Positions 1 through 5,678 of a stretch of DNA of 6,445 nt are shown here, one piece after another. Where the stretch lies: the NCBI GenBank assembly GCA_937952875.1, contig CALFDI010000309.1, forward strand, positions 1 through 6,445. The letters run 5' to 3'. The position numbers and the translations under genes are program-made. The notes under the pieces are model-generated. The model saw only the letters and a list, made by a program, of their open reading frames with translations, was not told the origin of the DNA and made no database searches. Source of the DNA: an uncultured Verrucomicrobiales bacterium. GTDB lineage: Bacteria > Verrucomicrobiota > Verrucomicrobiia > Verrucomicrobiales > Akkermansiaceae. Position 1 is the stretch's first letter, and each line of letters opens with the position of its first letter.

Positions 1-780
1 ATGATAAATATCGCGTGCTGAGTGCCCTGTCGCAAGAATGACGGCTTCACCTTCCACGAGGGAGCCGTCATGAAGTTTGACACCTTTTACGGAGTTCACT
101 TCCTTCACTAAGCCTGTGACCTTTTGGCCAAAACGCACTTCTCCACCTGCCTTTATAATGGAATCCCGAATGGCCATGACGACGTTTGGCAGGAGATTCG
201 ATCCTATGTGAGGGTGAGCATCTGTGAGAATCACTTCTGGTGCTCCGTGTGCTACGAGAATTTCGTAGATCTCACGGACTGGCCCACGCTTTGTCGCACG
301 AGTATACAGTTTCCCATCGGAAAAAGTCCCAGCACCACCTTCACCAAAGCAGTAATTACTTTCCTCAATCACGCGGCCTTCTCGCAAAATAGGAGCGAGA
401 TCGAATCGACGTTTAGCAGCGTCTTTTCCACGCTCTAGAATGATAGGCTTCATGCCTTGCTTTATCGCAGTGAGGCCTGCGAATAGCCCCGCCGGCCCAG
501 CACCTACTATCACGACGGTAGCTGCATCTGAAGGCACAGCTGGAAGATCGCGCTCGTGAACATCTCTCGGAGGGAGCGCCTGATTCACACCTACGTCGAG
601 ACGGAGCTGGACCTTTACAGGTGACCTCCGGGCATCGATGGAGTGTTTTACCAGACGAATCTCATGGAGAGCTTTCGGCGGGAGCTTGAGCTTACGTGAA
701 GCTGCCTTAAGCCAAGCATCTTGGTCTTCGCTCCGCTCAAGTGGCAAGACAACGTCGATTGTTTTGATCTCTCCTGTCAT
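1..780 (-). CDS. FAD-dependent dehydrogenase, COG2509 type (C-terminus cut by window edge)
   Basis: Reverse-strand reading from ATG at 780 stays open for 260 codons to the left edge, so only the N-terminal half is present; family members are usually around 500 residues. A Rossmann FAD-binding motif (VVIVGAGPAG, residues 89-98) is followed by an acidic/basic strand end (ILERG, 114-118). The run NYCFGEGGAGTFSDGKL (142-158) is the hallmark of the uncharacterised NAD(FAD)-utilising dehydrogenase family COG2509. An ATGHSARD segment (250-257) is the second dinucleotide-contact region. Before the Rossmann motif lies the family's N-terminal domain, with HSIDARR at 46-52. The substrate is unknown for the family; it is probably a cytosolic flavoprotein. 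The ATG directly abuts the stop codon of the upstream thioesterase (TAAATG) and has no Shine-Dalgarno, so translation probably depends on reinitiation. Family assignment is secure; function is not. Confidence 0.9.
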   Translation of the reverse strand, partial: MTGEIKTIDVVLPLERSEDQDAWLKAASRKLKLPPKALHEIRLVKHSIDARRSPVKVQLRLDVGVNQALPPRDVHERDLPAVPSDAATVVIVGAGPAGLFAGLTAIKQGMKPIILERGKDAAKRRFDLAPILREGRVIEESNYCFGEGGAGTFSDGKLYTRATKRGPVREIYEILVAHGAPEVILTDAHPHIGSNLLPNVVMAIRDSIIKAGGEVRFGQKVTGLVKEVNSVKGVKLHDGSLVEGEAVILATGHSARDIYH

Positions 781-1203
781 TTAATCAATGAGGTTCTTCT
801 GACTGTTCGAGTCGACGTTTACAAATGTGACGAGCGTGCTGAAAATTTCTGATCGATCCTCACCACGCCCCTGCCTAACTGTTACGCGATAGGTGACGGA
901 TGTAGAGCCCTTGTTTTGCAGCGTGCTCTCTATGGCTAGAATCGTTCCTTGTCTCACCGAGTGCTGAAAAACGACATCTTTCATAGCAACGGTCACAAAT
1001 TGGCAGTCTGGAAATTCTAAACTGGCAGCGATCCAACTGGCCTCATCTATCCACGCGAGCAGTCTGCCTCCAAAGAGGGCTCCAAACTGATTCATATCTT
1101 CTGGCAGGACGAGTCGATGAGTGAGCATTGAATTAGGAGCAAAGCATGGTTCTTCCGAAAGGGCGATAGCGAAGTCTGGAGCGAACACTCGACTAAGCTG
1201 CAC
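781..1203 (-). CDS. Acyl-CoA thioesterase, hotdog fold (YciA/ACOT type)
   Basis: This small single-domain hotdog protein hydrolyses acyl-CoA to free acid and CoA in the cytosol. The family core is visible: NQFGALFGG (38-46) followed by the long hotdog helix LLAWIDEASWIAA (48-60), then the strands VTVAMKDVVFQHSVRQG (70-86), TSVTYRVTV (101-109) and the closing STLVTFVNVD (122-131). The Asn of NQFG and the Asp of WIDEA are family-conserved positions. The chosen start is GTG at 1203, 14 nt after the preceding stop, in keeping with the tight spacing of this operon. An ATG at 1126-1128 (residue 26) would give MLTHRLVLPEDMNQ, which resembles how YciA-type proteins normally begin; residues 1-25 match nothing I recognise. 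Neither start has a clear Shine-Dalgarno. The substrate chain length cannot be read from the sequence. Confidence 0.9.
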   Translation of the reverse strand: MQLSRVFAPDFAIALSEEPCFAPNSMLTHRLVLPEDMNQFGALFGGRLLAWIDEASWIAASLEFPDCQFVTVAMKDVVFQHSVRQGTILAIESTLQNKGSTSVTYRVTVRQGRGEDRSEIFSTLVTFVNVDSNSQKNLID

Positions 1204-1217
1204 TCTCTGAGTTTCAG

Positions 1218-1772
1218 CTAGAGCTTTTCGATGATGATGAGAAAAGGCGGATTATTCGGTGCATTCACCGCAGTGTATTGGAAGACGCGCCACTCGGTGC
1301 GAGGGAGTTCTGCAGCCCAGTCTTTGACAGCGCAGCCTTCTTCCATGCCTCCCGGGTGGCCTACGTAGCACATGATACTTAGAAGGCCTCCGTTTTTTAA
1401 TAATCCGGTCGAAGCGCTGAGAGCTCGCAGAGTCGTATCCGCGGACGTCGTCTTATCTTTATCTGCACCTGGGAGGTAGCCCAGATTATAGACGATGGCA
1501 CTGACTCCGGGCTCGACATACTCAGCGATGGATTCGTGGCCAGCGAGAATAAGCTCGCTGCGATCTGCTCGATCTGCAAGGCGCTCACGTGTGCGATCAA
1601 TCGCCTGCTGCTGCACGTCAAAGCCGATCACTTTTCCGCTAGGACCGACAAGATCAGCTAAAAAGGCACAGTCGTAACCATTACCAAGAGTCGCATCTAC
1701 GACACGATCTCCAGACCTAACAGCTTGTTTTAAGAAGACTTGAACAAGCTCTAACGGCTTCGGCAGCGCCAT
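1218..1772 (-). CDS. mnmM: SAM-dependent methyltransferase, YtqB/MnmM family (probable tRNA U34 methyltransferase)
   Basis: A 184-residue class I methyltransferase of the rRNA_methylase/YtqB family, close to the family's usual size of about 190. The SAM-binding motif I is VVDATLGNGYD (24-34), followed by motif II GFDVQQQAI (50-58). The family-specific signatures are NLGYLPGADK (96-105) with TTSADTT just after it, YVGHPGGMEE (136-145) and the C-terminal NAPNNPPFLIIIEK (170-183). Characterised members (B. subtilis YtqB, now MnmM) methylate nm5U to mnm5U at the wobble position of certain tRNAs, completing a modification started by MnmE/MnmG. I transfer that role by family only. ATG at 1772 lies 1 nt after the purK stop and is preceded by GAAAGG five bases upstream, the clearest ribosome-binding site in the window. 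The close coupling to purK indicates co-translation. Confidence 0.87.
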   Translation of the reverse strand: MALPKPLELVQVFLKQAVRSGDRVVDATLGNGYDCAFLADLVGPSGKVIGFDVQQQAIDRTRERLADRADRSELILAGHESIAEYVEPGVSAIVYNLGYLPGADKDKTTSADTTLRALSASTGLLKNGGLLSIMCYVGHPGGMEEGCAVKDWAAELPRTEWRVFQYTAVNAPNNPPFLIIIEKL

Positions 1773-1773
1773 A

Positions 1774-2907
1774 CTAACCTTTCAGTAAATGAGACTTCAG
1801 AGTTTCTGCTCGCGCTTTCACATCTGCTAACTCTCCACCGACGATATTGACGTGCCCCAGCTTCCTACGACCAGATGGATTCGACTTTCCATACACGTGT
1901 AGCTTAGCCCCCGGGACATCTAAGATCGCTCGCTCATCGAGAACTGATCCATGCCACATATCCCCTAGTAAATTCACCATTACAGCAGGCGTTAACTGCT
2001 CGACAGAACCGAGCGGGACACCACAGACAGCTCGGATTTGCTGCTCGAACTGTGAAGTCGCACTGGAATCCATCGTGTAGTGCCCAGAGTTATGCGGGCG
2101 CGGCGCTAGTTCATTTACTAAAACAGATCCATCAGATTGGACAAAAAATTCGACTGCTAATAAACCAACGTAACCGAGAATATCAGCTAATCGAACGGCG
2201 ATGGCCTGCGCTTCGCTAGCTGTCGCCTCACTCACACGCGCCGGAACAATCGAGAAATCTAGTATGTGGTGACGGTGCAGGTTTTCAGAAACTGGATAGA
2301 CAGCCGTCTCACCATCTACGCCACGCGCGACAAGCACTGAGACCTCGCACTCGAAGTCGATAAAACCTTCTAAAACCGAGAATTGCTCATCGACAGCCTT
2401 CCAGGCAGCTTCTAAATCCGCGCCTTCTGTTAGACGGACTTGACCTTTCCCATCATATCCAGACTCGACAGTCTTAAGAACTGCATCTGGACCAATAGCT
2501 GCATGAGCCTCTCTCAGATCAGCTAAGCTGCGAATGAGGGCAAATGGAGCGCATGGAATTGAGTTATCTTTGAGCAACGCCTTTTCGCGCGAGCGATTCC
2601 CGCTGATGGCGACGATATCAGCACCTGGACGTAACGGAATAAGAGATTCGACAGCCTGGAGTGTGCTCGCAGGAATGTTCTCGAACTCCACAGTCGCGAC
2701 GTCTGCAGTATTACAAAAATCAGCCAACGCATCACTGTTATCGAAGGGTAAGTTAATCACTCGATCTGCCACGCCCTCCGTTGGCTCTGCAGTTGGAGTT
2801 CCACTCCAGACGATTGTTTTATAGCCCATACGACGTGCGTCTAGGCACATCATCCGAGCGAGTTGACCACCGCCTAAGACACCAATAGTTCCACCAGGTA
2901 ATATCAT
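1774..2907 (-). CDS. purK: N5-carboxyaminoimidazole ribonucleotide synthase PurK
   Basis: PurK carboxylates 5-aminoimidazole ribonucleotide with ATP and bicarbonate to N5-CAIR in de novo purine synthesis. The protein (377 residues; E. coli PurK has 355) has the ATP-grasp layout. The N-terminal pre-ATP-grasp domain opens with GVLGGGQLARM (9-19) and includes VEFENIPA (73-80). The central ATP-binding domain carries LKTVESGYDGKGQ (144-156), the glycine-rich loop, and GLLAVEFFV (248-256). NELAPRPHNSGHYT (265-278) is the catalytic and metal-binding segment. The C-terminal PurK domain ends with YGKSNPSGRRKLGHVN (339-354). All key family motifs are present, so the enzyme should be active. It starts at ATG 2907, 17 nt after the purE stop, with no Shine-Dalgarno in that gap, so it is likely translated by coupling to purE. 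Confidence 0.97.
   Translation of the reverse strand: MILPGGTIGVLGGGQLARMMCLDARRMGYKTIVWSGTPTAEPTEGVADRVINLPFDNSDALADFCNTADVATVEFENIPASTLQAVESLIPLRPGADIVAISGNRSREKALLKDNSIPCAPFALIRSLADLREAHAAIGPDAVLKTVESGYDGKGQVRLTEGADLEAAWKAVDEQFSVLEGFIDFECEVSVLVARGVDGETAVYPVSENLHRHHILDFSIVPARVSEATASEAQAIAVRLADILGYVGLLAVEFFVQSDGSVLVNELAPRPHNSGHYTMDSSATSQFEQQIRAVCGVPLGSVEQLTPAVMVNLLGDMWHGSVLDERAILDVPGAKLHVYGKSNPSGRRKLGHVNIVGGELADVKARAETLKSHLLKG
1778..1783 (-). promoter_or_regulatory. Ribosome-binding site of the mnmM-like gene
   Basis: On the minus strand GAAAGG lies five bases upstream of the ATG at 1772 and inside the last codons of purK. It is the only convincing Shine-Dalgarno-like site among the gene starts in this window, and it supports the ATG chosen for the methyltransferase. 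Confidence 0.5.
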
Positions 2908-2924
2908 CGTTATGAGTAGTAATG

Positions 2925-3428
2925 CTATGCTGAAGGAGGGAGATCGAGGCCCAAGACACGGTCGCGCTGAGCTGTGCGGAAGTCATGTAGCTTCGCTGCG
3001 AGAGCCTGATCACTCCCTGCGAGTATCTGCGCGGCGTAAAGGCCAGCATTTCCAGCGCCGGCCTCACCGATAGCAAATGTCGCCACGGGGATTCCTTTTG
3101 GCATTTGCACGATAGATAGCAGAGAATCCATTCCTTTGAGAGCACGGGACTGAACTGGCACGCCTAGGACGGGTAATATCGTCATTGATGCGACCATGCC
3201 AGGAAGGTGAGCTGCGCCGCCAGCACCAGCAATGATGCAACGTATGCCCCGCTCTTCCGCAGTCTTCGAATACTCGACAAGTAGTTCTGGGGTGCGGTGA
3301 GCACTCACGACTTTCGCCTCGTATGGAATGCCGAATTCCTCGAGCACTTCCACAGCCTTTACCATTGTCGGCCAGTCTGAGTCACTGCCCATCACCACGC
3401 CTACGAGCGGAGAGTCTGATTTATCCAT
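2925..3428 (-). CDS. purE: N5-CAIR mutase PurE (class I)
   Basis: PurE moves the carboxylate of N5-CAIR to carbon 4 to give CAIR, the step after PurK. At 167 residues it matches bacterial class I PurE (E. coli 169). Visible active-site segments are [12 protein letters not shown] (11-22, phosphate and ribose contacts), SAHRTP (42-47, with the catalytic His at 44), [12 protein letters not shown] (67-78), GVPVQS (89-94), [16 protein letters not shown] (102-117) and [11 protein letters not shown] (126-136). The adjacent purK supports the class I mutase reading rather than a class II AIR carboxylase. The start is ATG at 3428: an in-frame TAG lies only 12 bases upstream (3438-3440), and the next Met (residue 13) is inside the first motif. 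The nine bases between that stop and the ATG are CCACCTCGC, so no Shine-Dalgarno is possible. It is the first gene of the minus-strand operon. Confidence 0.98.
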   Translation of the reverse strand: MDKSDSPLVGVVMGSDSDWPTMVKAVEVLEEFGIPYEAKVVSAHRTPELLVEYSKTAEERGIRCIIAGAGGAAHLPGMVASMTILPVLGVPVQSRALKGMDSLLSIVQMPKGIPVATFAIGEAGAGNAGLYAAQILAGSDQALAAKLHDFRTAQRDRVLGLDLPPSA

Positions 3429-3497
3429 GCGAGGTGGCTATCTCTTTCGCTTTCGCTTTTCAAATCGCTTTTTTCCCTGACACTGAATCTATCACAC
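3429..3497. promoter_or_regulatory. Divergent intergenic region between purE and the mlaF-like gene
   Basis: These 69 bases separate two divergently transcribed units, so both promoters should lie here or just inside the genes. On the plus strand the region has a tandem TTTCGC (3445-3450 and 3451-3456) and a T-rich stretch to 3474; the minus strand is correspondingly rich in purines upstream of purE. A poor candidate for purE is TTGAAA (complement of 3458-3463) with GATAGC (complement of 3437-3442), at a short 15-base spacing. I see no confident -35/-10 pair for the plus-strand gene. The space is too small for a purine riboswitch (about 100 nt) in front of either gene, and I see no clear PurR-type operator. 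Confidence 0.4.
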
Positions 3498-4268
3498 ATG
3501 TCGCAGCCATTTATCATAGCAAAAGGCCTCACTAAGGCTTTCGGAGAACAAAAAGTTCTCAAAGGAGTTGATCTCGAAATCTATCCTGCCGAGACACTCG
3601 TATTACTCGGAGGCTCTGGCGGCGGGAAGTCTGTGCTGGTCAAACACCTGATGGGGTTACTCTGCCCTGACGAAGGCACCATTGAAGTGGACGGAGAATT
3701 TATCTGCCAAATGAATGAACGCGAGCAAGGTCCTGTCCGCAGAAAAATGGGCATCATGTTTCAAAATGGAGCACTTTTCGACTCTCTCTCTGTTTTTGAA
3801 AATATCGCCTTTCCCCTGCGCGAGCACGGCTTGAAAGACAAAAAGGAAATCAAACGCCGAGTCAATGATGCCCTCAAAATCGTTAGACTTGGCGATCAAG
3901 GCAATAAAATGCCAGCAGAACTTTCTGGCGGCATGAGGAAAAGAGTCGCACTCGCCAGAGCAGTCGTTGATCGGCCAGCCTGCGTCTTTTATGATGAACC
4001 ACATGCAGGACTCGACCCTATCACAGCAGATAAGAGCGATCTCCTGATGAGAAGCCTGCAGACAGATCATGGCATAGCAAACGTCGTCATCACCCACGAA
4101 ATGCGCTCAATGCTCCGCATTGCGGATCGTGTCGCCTTTATGAAAGAAGGAGAAATCTACTGGCTAGGGACTCCATCAGAGTTCGAAAAGAGTGACGACC
4201 CACTCCTGCAGGACTTCCTTCACGGGAATTCTGGCAATAACTGGAGTGAACGGACTCGATCCCAATAA
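3498..4268 (+). CDS. mlaF: MlaF-like ABC transporter ATP-binding protein (phospholipid transport)
   Basis: A complete 256-residue ABC ATPase. Walker A is GGSGGGKS (38-45), the Q-loop is FQNGALF with Gln89, the signature is LSGGMRKR (142-149), Walker B is CVFYDE (162-167), the D-loop GLDP is at 171-174, and the switch His is in ITHEM (His200). The segments KSVLVKHLMGLL, GALFDSLSVFENIAFPLREH (91-110) and LSGGMRKR are typical of the MlaF/Ttg2A/Mkl branch, whose ATPase works with permease MlaE and lipid-binding MlaD to move phospholipids between inner and outer membranes. His169 occupies the position after DEP that is commonly Thr or Phe. ATG at 3498 begins just before the first ABC strand and has no Shine-Dalgarno. 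Neither mlaE nor mlaD adjoins it: the upstream neighbour is divergent purE and the downstream one a signal peptidase. The family call is strong; the exact lipid cargo is inferred. Confidence 0.92.
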   Translation: MSQPFIIAKGLTKAFGEQKVLKGVDLEIYPAETLVLLGGSGGGKSVLVKHLMGLLCPDEGTIEVDGEFICQMNEREQGPVRRKMGIMFQNGALFDSLSVFENIAFPLREHGLKDKKEIKRRVNDALKIVRLGDQGNKMPAELSGGMRKRVALARAVVDRPACVFYDEPHAGLDPITADKSDLLMRSLQTDHGIANVVITHEMRSMLRIADRVAFMKEGEIYWLGTPSEFEKSDDPLLQDFLHGNSGNNWSERTRSQ

Positions 4269-4342
4269 AAGTTTGTGAACCCGCCTTCAGCGTGAAGCAT
4301 GACTTGCTAAGCAGACCTAAATAGCTCAGCTTCCCTCTCGAA
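4269..4342. other. Intergenic region between mlaF-like gene and lepB
   Basis: These 74 bases hold two small palindromes: CTTCA-GCG-TGAAG (4285-4297) and TGCT-A-AGCA (4305-4313). Neither is followed by a T-run, so I do not call an intrinsic terminator. A TAAATA at 4318-4323 could be a -10 element for lepB, but no good -35 sits at the right distance. The last bases before the lepB ATG are pyrimidine-rich (TTCCCTCTCGAA), with no Shine-Dalgarno. Confidence 0.4.
4305..4314 (+). repeat. Inverted repeat copy 1 flanking lepB
   Basis: TGCTAAGCAG, whose exact complement occurs at 5632-5641, on the other side of lepB. The first nine bases are themselves a palindrome around a central base (TGCT-A-AGCA). 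It could be a protein-binding site, part of a weak hairpin, or chance. Confidence 0.3.
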
Positions 4343-5623
4343 ATGCCTCCTCTCCTACGGACTATCATCGAATTCTTCTACAAGCCTAAGTGGCAACGTG
4401 ATGCCCTTGCATTTGAAAAAGCCGCCAAACGCTTTATCAACTACAAACGTGATCTTCTCCCTGAGGGACGAATTGGCGAAATCGAATCGCGCATCAAAGA
4501 CCTGAAAAGTGCTATCAAAAATGGCAGTAAAAGACAGTCTATAGAAGCCTGCAACCAGCTTGAATTCTCTTGCGAGGCCTCATTACCAAATCAGCGGAAG
4601 CCAAACGCATTTTCCGAAAACATCGAAGTCTTCTTTGTCGCCATCGCCATCGCCATCGGCATCCGCGGCTACATTACTCAGCCTTTCCGGATTCCCACCG
4701 GCTCCATGCAACCCTCTCTCAATGGCATCACTGGACAGATCATCAATAAGGATGAGTGGCCCCCATTACCCATTAGAATGATCGAGGTCGCTACAAAAGG
4801 GCGCACATATTTCGAAAAAATTCTCACAGAGGATAAAGAATTACTATCTGATAAGCTCAATGATTCTATCATACAAGAGCAACGATTTAACTTCTTCACA
4901 TACACCAAATTCCGGTTCAAAGATGGCACCAGTATCTCCATCAATGCACCTCGGAATCTTCTCCTCGATTCAGAGGTAAATAGTGGATTTGGCCTCAGCC
5001 AAAAACTTGGCATCGAGGCAGAGCTTGATAGCTACGGAAAAAAAATTCTTAAAATCCGAAATCGCGTCCTTCCAAAAGGAACAGTTCTCGCCAGTGGCTA
5101 TAGCCAATCAGGCGATTTGATTTTCGTCGATAAAGTCTCATATCATTTCAGAAAACCACAGCGAGGAGAGACATTCGTCTTTGATACTCGCGGCATCGTT
5201 GGTGTCCATAGGCAAGCGGAAGCTAATGGCGAACAAAGCGGTGGATCACACTACATCAAGCGACTCGCCGGCGTCCCTGGAGACACCCTCTCCATCGGTG
5301 ACTCTGACGGTAAGCTCTACATCGATAGCCAAGTCGCGACTGAATATGGATTTAGACGAGTGATGGAACAAAAAGGTCCTTATGCTGAAAACAAAGGGTA
5401 TGAACTTGCGAAAATAGGACCACTTGATTCAGTCATGGATCGCCTGACACTTCGTAAAGACACGAAAAATCCTCTTATGGAAGAGTATGCAGCTCTGGGT
5501 GATAATACAGATAACTCGCTCGACTCTCGCTATTGGGGCACGGTGAAAGAATACAATCTAGTTGGTCCTGCTCTCTTCTCACTCTGGCCCTTTGCGACCG
5601 GGCATTGGGGTGTTATTGAGTAA
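4343..5623 (+). CDS. lepB: Type I signal peptidase (leader peptidase), enlarged form
   Basis: LepB removes signal peptides from exported proteins at the outer face of the inner membrane, using a Ser/Lys dyad. The catalytic Ser is Ser121 in IPTGSMQPSL (117-126), the general-base Lys is Lys306 in HYIKRLAGVPGD (303-314), and the conserved GDNTDNSLDSRYWG is at 386-399. Box C, GDLIFVDK, is at 257-264. One membrane segment is evident (about 94-112, FFVAIAIAIGI), immediately before the catalytic Ser. The protein has 426 residues against 324 in E. coli. About 125 residues (131-256) are inserted between the Ser box and GDLIFVDK, which are nearly adjacent in E. coli. About 90 mostly charged residues precede the membrane segment, with a likely coiled coil near 40-60. 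The start is firm: an in-frame TAG lies at 4322-4324 and the next Met is residue 122. No Shine-Dalgarno is present. All catalytic residues are intact. Confidence 0.95.
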   Translation: MPPLLRTIIEFFYKPKWQRDALAFEKAAKRFINYKRDLLPEGRIGEIESRIKDLKSAIKNGSKRQSIEACNQLEFSCEASLPNQRKPNAFSENIEVFFVAIAIAIGIRGYITQPFRIPTGSMQPSLNGITGQIINKDEWPPLPIRMIEVATKGRTYFEKILTEDKELLSDKLNDSIIQEQRFNFFTYTKFRFKDGTSISINAPRNLLLDSEVNSGFGLSQKLGIEAELDSYGKKILKIRNRVLPKGTVLASGYSQSGDLIFVDKVSYHFRKPQRGETFVFDTRGIVGVHRQAEANGEQSGGSHYIKRLAGVPGDTLSIGDSDGKLYIDSQVATEYGFRRVMEQKGPYAENKGYELAKIGPLDSVMDRLTLRKDTKNPLMEEYAALGDNTDNSLDSRYWGTVKEYNLVGPALFSLWPFATGHWGVIE

Positions 5624-5678
5624 AAAAGTCACTGCTTAGCATTGATTCTTCTAAGGATTAGCCCACATAGGCCTCCTC
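5624..5678. other. Intergenic region between lepB and the squalene/phytoene synthase gene
   Basis: These 55 bases contain the second copy of the lepB-flanking repeat. They also hold a weak promoter-like pair, TTGATT (5643-5648) and CATAGG (5666-5671), spaced by 17 bases; if real, it would start transcription almost at the ATG. The bases just before the ATG are GGCCTCCTC, which contain CCTCCT, the reverse of what a Shine-Dalgarno would be. No terminator is seen, so read-through from lepB is possible. Confidence 0.35.
5632..5641 (-). repeat. Inverted repeat copy 2 flanking lepB
   Basis: CTGCTTAGCA on the plus strand, eight bases past the lepB stop codon, is the exact complement of 4305-4314. 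It is not followed by a T-run, so it is not a normal intrinsic terminator. Confidence 0.3.

Noticed and set aside
124..438. 104-codon open frame on the plus strand
   Set aside because: It is antisense to the FAD-dependent dehydrogenase, including its conserved GEGGAGTFSDG segment; no homology recognised.
3429..3497. Purine riboswitch or PurR operator controlling purE
   Set aside because: The gap is too short for a purine aptamer and I cannot find a convincing PurR-type palindrome.
3657..4097. 146-codon open frame on the minus strand
   Set aside because: It lies wholly antisense to the MlaF-like ATPase between Walker A and the H-loop, and its protein is Cys-rich and low in recognisable structure.
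4285..4313. Possible intrinsic terminator after the mlaF-like gene
   Set aside because: The stems are only 4-5 bp and no T-run follows on either strand.
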